A stretch of DNA of 10,234 nucleotides from JAWLGW01 sp964569055 (GTDB lineage Bacteria; Planctomycetota; J058): contig CAZMSZ010000282.1 in assembly GCA_964569055.1 (NCBI GenBank), positions 1 to 10,234 of the forward strand, read 5' to 3'. The position numbers and the translations under genes were made by a program. The first letter of the stretch is position 1; every line of letters starts with the position of its first letter. A model generated the notes under the pieces. That model made no database searches. It had not been told where the DNA came from and saw nothing but the letters and a program-made list of their open reading frames with translations. Shown one piece after another: positions 1 to 5,345 of the stretch.

Positions 1-50
1 CTCGTGGCAGCGCGCACGCTGTTTGAGCACGGCGCCCCCCCGCCCTCCTC

Positions 51-112
51 CGGGTCCACCGATCCAGCCCCTTCACGCAGAGCCACGCCACCACCCGCAC
101 GCTCCCTGCCTC
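51..112 (+). repeat. 62-bp direct repeat, copy 1
   Basis: This segment recurs at 590-651 in the same orientation with two mismatches (C68 against T607 and T72 against C611). The offset of 539 bp is not a multiple of three, so the two copies are read in different frames of the same strand. This argues against a duplicated protein motif and for a DNA-level repeat. Confidence 0.85.
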
Positions 113-231
113 GTGCCGCGCGGGCGAAGTCCCTTGGAGCAGACGAGCGTACGCCGACGTGCCGCTCGCGTCCGCCAAGCAGGTCCAGTGCCGTGGCGTC
201 TCGGCGGTACGGGACTTCGCCCGCGCGGCAC
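113..231. repeat. 21-bp perfect inverted repeat, arms 113-133 and 211-231
   Basis: Bases 113-133 (beginning GTGCCGCGCGGGCGAAG) are the exact reverse complement of 211-231, with a 77-nt interval. The left arm begins directly after the 62-bp direct repeat. A transcript could fold into a long GC-rich stem, or the arms could mark two inverted copies of a dispersed element. Neither bounding base extends the pairing. Confidence 0.8.
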
Positions 232-564
232 CTGGGGCGGCTCGGCCGAAGCCGAGCGTCGCTCCGGCAAATGCTTAGAGGAGGGAGGTCGCGCCGACCG
301 GAAGCGAGCAGGGCACGAGTGCGGCCATGCCTGGCGGAGCAGAGCACGCTCAGTGTTCTGCGACGAGGTGCTGCACGTGGTGGCGCAGATCGCCTGGACC
401 AGCTCTGCAGGCGAGCCCGTGAAGAAGGTGCGCTCCCAACGCCCGGTGTGCTGCTTCACGCCAGGCCGAAGCGATCTACGCCGCCAGGCCTGGCTCTGGT
501 TCCGCTGATGGAAGACGGGGATGTAGCTCCGGCGTCCCCGGGTCAGGAGGAGGGCGGGGGGGCG

Positions 565-587
565 CCGCGCGCAGTTCGGGCGCGCGG
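565..587. repeat. 8-bp stem hairpin beside the right 22-bp arm
   Basis: CCGCGCGC at 565-572 pairs with GCGCGCGG at 580-587 around a 7-nt loop. It sits between the right arm of the 22-bp inverted repeat and copy 2 of the 62-bp direct repeat. The simple CG alternation makes chance more likely than for the longer repeats. Confidence 0.4.
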
Positions 588-589
588 TT

Positions 590-651
590 CGGGTCCACCG
601 ATCCAGTCCCCTCACGCAGAGCCACGCCACCACCCGCACGCTCCCTGCCTC
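590..651 (+). repeat. 62-bp direct repeat, copy 2
   Basis: Second copy of the segment at 51-112, with 60 of 62 bases identical. It lies outside the interval bounded by the 22-bp inverted repeat, whereas copy 1 lies inside. The two copies therefore do not form a simple symmetrical flank. Confidence 0.85.
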
Positions 652-680
652 TCCCGCGCTCCTCATGCGCCCGACCACCC

Positions 681-744
681 TTCCTGTTTTCCTGTTTTCC
701 TGTTTTCTGTTCTTTCTTTATTTCTTTATTTCTTTCCTTTTTTT
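681..744. repeat. T-rich low-complexity tract
   Basis: About 64 bp are almost pure T and C with scattered G on the plus strand. The tract opens with three tandem copies of an 8-bp unit (CCTGTTTT) and then has TTTCTTTA-like units, ending in seven T. It interrupts DNA of very high GC and leads directly into the tandem units at 746. Read from the minus strand it is A-rich, so it is not a U-tract terminator for the minus-strand exporter gene. Confidence 0.75.
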
Positions 745-745
745 G

Positions 746-943
746 GCGAAGGCGCCGAGTTCGTTCAGCGGCAGCCTTGGCGCTCTTGGCGCCTTGGCGG
801 TATTTTTTGCGCGAAGGAGCTGGGCTCGTTCAGCGACAGCCTTGGCGCTCTTGGCGCCCTTGGCGGTAATTTTTTTTTGCGCGAAGGAGCCGAGCTCAAG
901 CGACAGCCTTGGCGGTCTCGGCGCCTTGGCGGTTTCCTTTTGC
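746..943 (+). repeat. Three tandem 65-70-bp units with nested CTTGGCG iterons
   Basis: Units start at 746, 811 and 881, each opening with GCGAAGG. Each contains a CAGCCTTGGCG core and ends with a T-run (TATTTTTT, TAATTTTTTTTT, TTTCCTTTT). Inside each unit the heptamer CTTGGCG is repeated three times at 8-9-bp spacing: 776, 785, 793; 841, 850, 859; 908, 917 (as CTCGGCG), 925. In unit 1, GGCGC at 779-783 can pair with GCGCC at 789-793. From memory, similar iterated CGCCAAG strings occur between genes in Planctomycetota and other phyla; I could not check this. The element resembles a dispersed intergenic repeat rather than coding sequence. Confidence 0.8.
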
Positions 944-993
944 TCTGGCTCACGAACGACGTCGCAAGACCCCGCCCAGCTCCCGCAGCGCCG

Positions 994-3429
994 TCACGCG
1001 AGGGCCCCGGGGGCCGGAGCGGGGCCCTGCTCGTCGCCCTTGGCGCGGTCCGCGGCGCCGATCCGCGGGCGGAAGGTGAGGAGCAGGAGCGGCGAGAGGA
1101 ACAGGTCCGCGAACACCGCGGTCAGGAGCGAGACCCCGATCAGCAGCCCGAGGTTGGCCAGGCCGCCGAACTCCGAGGCGAGGAGCGCGCCGAACCCGGT
1201 CGCGATCACCAGGGTCGTCACGAGCATGGGCGCGCCGGTGCCGCGCAGCACCTCGAGGGCGGCGGTCCGGTGCGGGTCGGGGTCGCCGGCCGCGGCGTGG
1301 TGGTCGTACTGGCGGCGGAAGCGAGTCAGGTACTGGATCGTGTCGTCGTCGGCGATCACCAGCGTGATCGAGAACACGATCACGGTGGAGACCTTGAGGT
1401 CGATCCCGAGCAGGCTCATGACCGCCACGGTCAGGAGCAGCGGGAGCAGGTTCGGCACCAGCCCGATCAGGGCCAGCCGCCAGGAGCGGAGCACCAGGCA
1501 GAACACGCCCAGGGTGACCAGGATCGCGACCCCCAGCGAGCGCGCCAGGCCGCCCACCAGTCCGCGGTAGATCGCGTCGGCGATCGTGAGCTGCCCGGTG
1601 AGGGTGACCTCGAACGGCGGGTCGCCGAGGGCGGCCCGCTCCTCGGCGGCGACCCGGCGGAGGAGCGCGATCACCTCGGCCGCGCGGGTCGAGCCGACGT
1701 CGGGCATGTCGACCATGACCGCGGCGTGGTCGCGGTGGAACGTGAGTACGTCGGCGAGCAGCTCGCCGTCGTCGATCAGCAACAGCTCCTGCGCGATCGC
1801 CGCGCGGCTGGTGGGCAGCGGCTCGCTCCGGGTCGCCTCCTCGCCGAGCAGCAGGCGGTGCGCCTTGCGCAGGTAGCTGGCGAGGGACAGCGCGTTCTTG
1901 GCCTCGGGGACCTCGGCCTCGAGGCGCCGCTCGAGCCGGTCGAGGAGCGCGAGGGCGCGCGGGTCGAGCAGGGGCTCCTCGCGCGCGGCCGCCTCGCCGA
2001 TCGCCTCCACGTGGAAGGCCAGCGGGACGATCCCGCCGTGGGCGCGCTCGACGGCGCGCGCCGCCTGCACGATCGGGTGCGACTCGCGCAGGTCGTCGAC
2101 CACGTGGTGCTCGCGTCCGACCCGCGCGCCCAGGACCGCCGCGACCGCGACGATCAGCGCGGCGACGGCGAACACGGCGCGCGGGCGCCGGGTCACGCAG
2201 CGCTCGATCGCGCCCACCAGCGCGCTCAGCGCCGCGGCGGCGCGGCCGCGGCCGGCGGCGGCGCCCGGGGCGCCGCGCGGGCTCCGCACCAGCGCCCGCA
2301 GCGCGAGCGGCAGCACGGTCATGTTCGCCAGCCAGGCCAGGAGCACGCCCAGCGCGGTCGCCACGCCGAACTGGGCGATCAGCGGGGTGTCGGCGGTGAC
2401 GAGCCCCAGGAAGCCCCCGGCGATCGTGAGCTCGGTCAGCAGGCACGGGAGCGCGCTCTCCGCCGTGGCGGCGGCGCTGGCCTCGGCCGCGCTCAGCCCG
2501 GCGGCGAGGCCCTCGCGGTGGTGGCTGACGATGTGCGCGGTGTCGGAGACCGACACGATCATCACCACGATCGGTGTGATCTGCGTGAGGATCTGCAGCG
2601 GGATCTCGCAGGCGCCCATGGCGCCCACCGCCCAGATCGAGGCCGCGCCGATCGTGAGCGCGCAGGCGACCACCTCGCCGACGCTGGGGTAGGCGACTCC
2701 GAACAGGACGATCACCAGCAGGAACGCCAGCGGGTTGAGCACGGTCGTGTCGCGCAGGATCAGCTCGGTGTAGGCGGCGCGCACCGCCGGCATGCCCGAG
2801 AGCGTCAGGCGGAGCGCGCTCCCGGCGGCCTGCGCCGCGCCCTCGTGCCGGGCGAGGATCGCGCTCGCCGCCCGGTAGAAGGCGGTGCGCCGGGCGTCCT
2901 CCGAGGCGTGGGCGGGCTCGAGGGTGACCCGCAGGATCGTGGCGTCGCCCGCGGGCGGGCTGACTCGCCACACGAACAGCGGGTCGCTGGTGGCCTTGCG
3001 CCGCGCCTCTGCCAGCGCCTCGGGGCCGAGGTCGAGCGACGGGACCAGTCGCTCGATCGCGATCAGGTCGCCCTCGGCGGTCACGTCGTCGACCGACAGC
3101 AGCCCCTCGGTCCGGGCCACGCCCTCGAGCGCGCCCAGCTCGCGCTCGAGCGCGTCCAGGCGGCGGAGCCCGGCCGGCGTGAACAAGTCGGGCGCCTCGA
3201 CCACCACCAGCGCGTGGGCGTCCTCGAGCGGGAACTGCTCCTTGAAGCGGTCGTACGCCAGCCGCGCCGGGTCGCTGCTCGGGAACAGCAGCTCGATCGA
3301 GAAGTCGGCGCGGATGCTCGTGGCGAGCGCGCCCGCCAGCGCCACCAGCGCGACGCACGCCAGCGCCGCGCTCCAGGGCCGCGCCAGCAGCGCGCGCAGC
3401 GCCGCCTCGCCCGCGTAGCGCTGGCTCAC
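994..3429 (-). CDS. MMPL/RND-superfamily exporter (COG1033-like)
   Basis: Predicted inner-membrane, proton-driven exporter of 811 residues in the classic two-fold RND layout. Transmembrane segment 1 (about 20-38) is followed by a large extracytoplasmic loop, segments 2-6 (about 231-380), segment 7 (416-436), a second large loop, and segments 8-12 (about 627-786). Segment 4 has SDTAHIVSHHRE with Asp296. Segment 10 has ADDDTIQYLTRFRRQ with Asp694-696. Acidic residues there match the family's proton-relay positions. The GTG start at 3429-3427 overlaps the TGA of the upstream hydrolase (GTGA, 4 nt), which points to translational coupling. The frame stays open further upstream, but there it runs through the hydrolase gene in another frame and looks like shadow translation. 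The protein ends in a short Pro/Ala tail. The substrate is unknown; a lipid or other hydrophobic compound is an inference from the family. Confidence 0.9.
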   Translation of the reverse strand: MSQRYAGEAALRALLARPWSAALACVALVALAGALATSIRADFSIELLFPSSDPARLAYDRFKEQFPLEDAHALVVVEAPDLFTPAGLRRLDALERELGALEGVARTEGLLSVDDVTAEGDLIAIERLVPSLDLGPEALAEARRKATSDPLFVWRVSPPAGDATILRVTLEPAHASEDARRTAFYRAASAILARHEGAAQAAGSALRLTLSGMPAVRAAYTELILRDTTVLNPLAFLLVIVLFGVAYPSVGEVVACALTIGAASIWAVGAMGACEIPLQILTQITPIVVMIVSVSDTAHIVSHHREGLAAGLSAAEASAAATAESALPCLLTELTIAGGFLGLVTADTPLIAQFGVATALGVLLAWLANMTVLPLALRALVRSPRGAPGAAAGRGRAAAALSALVGAIERCVTRRPRAVFAVAALIVAVAAVLGARVGREHHVVDDLRESHPIVQAARAVERAHGGIVPLAFHVEAIGEAAAREEPLLDPRALALLDRLERRLEAEVPEAKNALSLASYLRKAHRLLLGEEATRSEPLPTSRAAIAQELLLIDDGELLADVLTFHRDHAAVMVDMPDVGSTRAAEVIALLRRVAAEERAALGDPPFEVTLTGQLTIADAIYRGLVGGLARSLGVAILVTLGVFCLVLRSWRLALIGLVPNLLPLLLTVAVMSLLGIDLKVSTVIVFSITLVIADDDTIQYLTRFRRQYDHHAAAGDPDPHRTAALEVLRGTGAPMLVTTLVIATGFGALLASEFGGLANLGLLIGVSLLTAVFADLFLSPLLLLTFRPRIGAADRAKGDEQGPAPAPGALA

Positions 3430-4454
3430 GGGGGCGGCTCCTCGCCCAAGAGGGGCCGGAGGAACTCGAGCAGGAGCGCCGCCAGCGGGGCGGTCCCGCT
3501 GGGGGAGAGCACGTCGCCCGCCAGGAGGTGGTGGTCGGGGTCCTCGCCGACGTCGAGCTCCACCCGCCGCTTGAGCGGCGAGCCGAAGTCGGCGAACCGC
3601 GCCGCGGCCGCGTGCCCGTCCACTACCCGGTCCTCGAGCGAGTGGACCAACAGCAGCGGCGCGCGCACGGCCCCGAGGTCGGTGTCCTCCACCAGCGCGA
3701 GCAGCGCGCCCAGCGTGACGGCGGCGCGCACGGGGTAGCGGGTGGTCCAGTACTGGCCGTGCGCCGCGTTGCGCGGGGTCCAGCTCCGCTCGGGGCCGAC
3801 GAGCAGGCGGGCGAGCTGCTCGCCCCAAGGCGCGGCGAGCAGCCCGGCGGCCGGGTGACGCACGCGGAAGTTGGGCGAGAGCAGCACCAGCGCCGCGACG
3901 TCGCGCCCCTCGGGGCGGGCGGCGAGCCAGCTCGCCAGCGCGCCGCCGGTCGAGGTGCCGACCAGGACCACGCGCTCGCCGAGGAGGCGCCCGATCGCCA
4001 GGGCCTCGTGGGCGTCGTTCAGCCAGTCGCCCACGTCGGCGGCCGCGAGGGCCGCCCCGGGGCGGCCGTGGCCGGTGAGCCGCGGCAGGTAGAGGTTCGC
4101 CCCCAGCGCCGCGGCGACCTGCTCGCACAGCGGCGACAGCTCGGCGGGGCTGGCCGAGAAGCCGTGGAGGTACACCAGCGCCACCGGCGTCCGGGCGCGC
4201 GCCTGCGGGTCGGCCCACACCACCCGCGCCGCGCACCCCGAGCGCAGGTCGGCCACGCTTGCCTCGCGCGCGGTCAGCCAGGGCTCGAGCGCGCTCAGCT
4301 CGCCCGGGAGCGCCAGCGGATAGAGCGTGGTGTCGACCCGCGGGCGCGGCCCCGCGAGCACGAGCAGCGCGCCCGCGGCCAGCGCGCCGGCCAGCAGCGC
4401 CGCGCGGCGCCGGAGCCGGGAGGCCCGCGGGACGGAGTGCGTCGGATCGCTCAT
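3426..4454 (-). CDS. Membrane-anchored alpha/beta hydrolase
   Basis: A 342-residue serine hydrolase of the alpha/beta fold, probably an esterase, lipase or related enzyme. An Arg-rich start (RLRRR at 13-17) followed by a hydrophobic stretch (about 18-36) indicates a signal anchor or signal peptide, placing the enzyme at the outer face of the membrane. The oxyanion motif LHGFSASP lies at 96-103. The nucleophile elbow GTSTGG gives Ser168, the acid is probably Asp275 in SLEDRVVD, and the base is His308 or His309 in DPDHHLL, so the triad is complete. The ATG at 4454-4452 has only a weak ribosome site. The gene lies 52 bp after the MBL-fold gene and overlaps the exporter start by 4 nt, so it probably prepares or processes the exporter's substrate (inference). 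The substrate cannot be read from the sequence. Confidence 0.9.
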   Translation of the reverse strand: MSDPTHSVPRASRLRRRAALLAGALAAGALLVLAGPRPRVDTTLYPLALPGELSALEPWLTAREASVADLRSGCAARVVWADPQARARTPVALVYLHGFSASPAELSPLCEQVAAALGANLYLPRLTGHGRPGAALAAADVGDWLNDAHEALAIGRLLGERVVLVGTSTGGALASWLAARPEGRDVAALVLLSPNFRVRHPAAGLLAAPWGEQLARLLVGPERSWTPRNAAHGQYWTTRYPVRAAVTLGALLALVEDTDLGAVRAPLLLVHSLEDRVVDGHAAAARFADFGSPLKRRVELDVGEDPDHHLLAGDVLSPSGTAPLAALLLEFLRPLLGEEPPP

Positions 4455-4506
4455 GAGCGAGGCGCACTCTACCTGGCGGCGCTCGCTCGATCCGGGCCGC
4501 CGCGGC

Positions 4507-5094
4507 TCAACCGAGCGCGCGGCGCAGCGCGGCGGCCCCGCCCGTGAGGATCGGGGTCCCGTCTCCCATGAGCACCGCCTCCACGTCGAGCTCGAGCAGC
4601 CGGCGCAGCCCGGCGCGCGCGGCGGCGACGTCGGCGTACTTGGCGGCGGGGAGGAGCGTCAGCTCCCCGGCGGGCTTGCCCCACAAGGCGTCGCCCAGGA
4701 TCAGCAGCCGCCGCTCGGGCCAGTGCAGCGCGGTCTCCCCCGGGCTCTTCTGGTCCGCGAGCGCGAGCGCCACCAGCGGCCCGATCCGATCCCCCTCGCC
4801 GAACGTCCCGTCCACCTCGGCCTCGATCGCCGCCCGATCGGCGGCCGGCACGAGCAGTCGCGCCCCGAACCGCGCCCGCGCCGCCGCCGCCGCGCGCAGG
4901 TGGTGCACGTTGGTCACCACCACCGCGGTCGGCCGCCCGAGCCGCTCCAGCTCGCTCGCGCTCGCCTCGTCGAGCGAGGGCGGATCGATCAACAGCGCGC
5001 CCCCCGGCGCGGCGAGGTGGTAGCCGTTGAGGTCGAGTTGGATCCGCTCGCTGAAGGTGGACCACACGTGAATGCCGGGGAGGAGCTCTCTCAT
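4507..5094 (-). CDS. Degenerate metallo-beta-lactamase-fold protein
   Basis: A 195-residue soluble protein with the outline of the MBL fold: MRELLPGIHVW at the start, GGALLIDPP near 31-39, ILGDALWGKP at 132-141 and LMGDGTPIL at 175-183. The zinc-binding HxHxDH motif is replaced by TNVHHLR (61-67), so canonical two-zinc binding is unlikely. From memory, a subgroup of short MBL-like proteins has TNxxHLR here with the SPGET and GDxxxGKP motifs kept (SPGET is at 117-121). Function is unknown. I chose the ATG at 5094-5092 because the homologous region starts there. A TTG at 5121 would add nine residues but sits against a palindrome; neither start has a clear Shine-Dalgarno. It is the first gene of the probable operon with the hydrolase and exporter. 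Confidence 0.8.
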   Translation of the reverse strand: MRELLPGIHVWSTFSERIQLDLNGYHLAAPGGALLIDPPSLDEASASELERLGRPTAVVVTNVHHLRAAAAARARFGARLLVPAADRAAIEAEVDGTFGEGDRIGPLVALALADQKSPGETALHWPERRLLILGDALWGKPAGELTLLPAAKYADVAAARAGLRRLLELDVEAVLMGDGTPILTGGAAALRRALG

Positions 5095-5122
5095 CACGAC
5101 GTGCTCGGTTCGGGAGGCCAAT

Positions 5123-5138
5123 CCACCGCAAGCGGTGG
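5123..5138. promoter_or_regulatory. Perfect 16-bp palindrome upstream of the MBL-fold gene
   Basis: CCACCGC and GCGGTGG flank a 2-nt AA centre, 28 bp upstream of the chosen ATG of the MBL-fold gene. The position suits an operator or a leader hairpin for the downstream three-gene set. No regulator is encoded next to it, and I see no convincing promoter boxes, so the role is a guess. Confidence 0.35.
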
Positions 5139-5166
5139 GAAACCTCGGCTCTCAGGTCGGCCGCGA

Positions 5167-5300
5167 GAGGAGATACGAAATATCAACAGGGAATGGAAAA
5201 TTCGAAATTAGGAATTGCTCTCGCTCGCCCCGCCAATCTCGGCCGTAGCCATTCTGTAATTTCTAATTCCTCATTCCCTGTTGATATTTCGCATTTCCTC
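5167..5300. repeat. AT-rich 44-bp inverted-repeat element
   Basis: Arms 5167-5210 and 5257-5300 are reverse complements at 38 of 44 positions, with a perfect 20-bp core (5176-5195 against 5272-5291, CGAAATATCAACAGGGAATG). A 46-nt interval separates them. The arms are much more AT-rich than the flanking genes, which suggests an inserted element or a conserved structural element rather than local drift. It lies just beyond the kinase stop codon and upstream of the MBL-fold gene, both on the minus strand. Its hairpin could end or stabilise kinase mRNA. I recall similar AATATCAACAGGGAA-type sequences between planctomycete genes but could not check this. Confidence 0.8.
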
Positions 5301-5345
5301 GCCGGGCTCAGGTCATCCGCGCCGATTCGGACTCGGCCTCCGACT

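Larger units (their letters stand above)
30..567. repeat. 22-bp perfect inverted repeat, arms 30-51 and 546-567
   Basis: Positions 30-51 (starting CGGCGCCCCCCC) are the exact reverse complement of 546-567, so two 22-bp arms face each other about 494 bp apart. This is too long to be chance, although each arm has a run of seven C or G. The left arm ends at base 51, where the 62-bp direct repeat begins. The arms resemble terminal inverted repeats of a small non-autonomous element, but I see no transposase and no target-site duplication next to them. Confidence 0.75.
1..993. other. Repeat-rich region without a supported gene
   Basis: I see no credible gene in this stretch. Open frames exist on both strands (for example 23-508 plus and 73-678 minus), but their translations are Arg/Pro/Ser-rich, show no family motif I recognise, and run straight through the repeats described separately. 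The stretch lies downstream of the MMPL exporter gene. It has two parts: a GC-rich part (1-680) with long inverted and direct repeats, and a part (681-945) of T-rich tract plus tandem units. Smaller hairpins also occur, such as a 7-bp stem with a CGAA loop at 240-257. A decayed mobile element or a recombination-prone intergenic island is possible, but no transposase fragment is recognisable. Confidence 0.6.

Noticed and set aside
23..678. Open frames 23-508 plus and 73-678 minus as possible genes or a decayed transposase
   Set aside because: They overlap each other, run through the 62-bp repeats, have no good ribosome site, and give no recognisable domain. A short stretch around 350-500 looks slightly protein-like, but not enough to call.
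746..943. Tandem units as a CRISPR array
   Set aside because: There are only three imperfect units with no unique spacers of constant size, and no cas genes in the window.
4..3738. Plus-strand open frame of 1244 codons
   Set aside because: It crosses the repeat region and then runs antisense to the exporter and hydrolase genes. Its translation is low-complexity Arg/Glu/Gln/Gly-rich with no motif, as expected opposite high-GC genes.
3430..4467. N-terminal extension of the exporter to 4467
   Set aside because: The added 346 residues are the hydrolase gene read in the wrong frame. The GTG at 3429 gives a normal family N-terminus and a typical 4-nt overlap.
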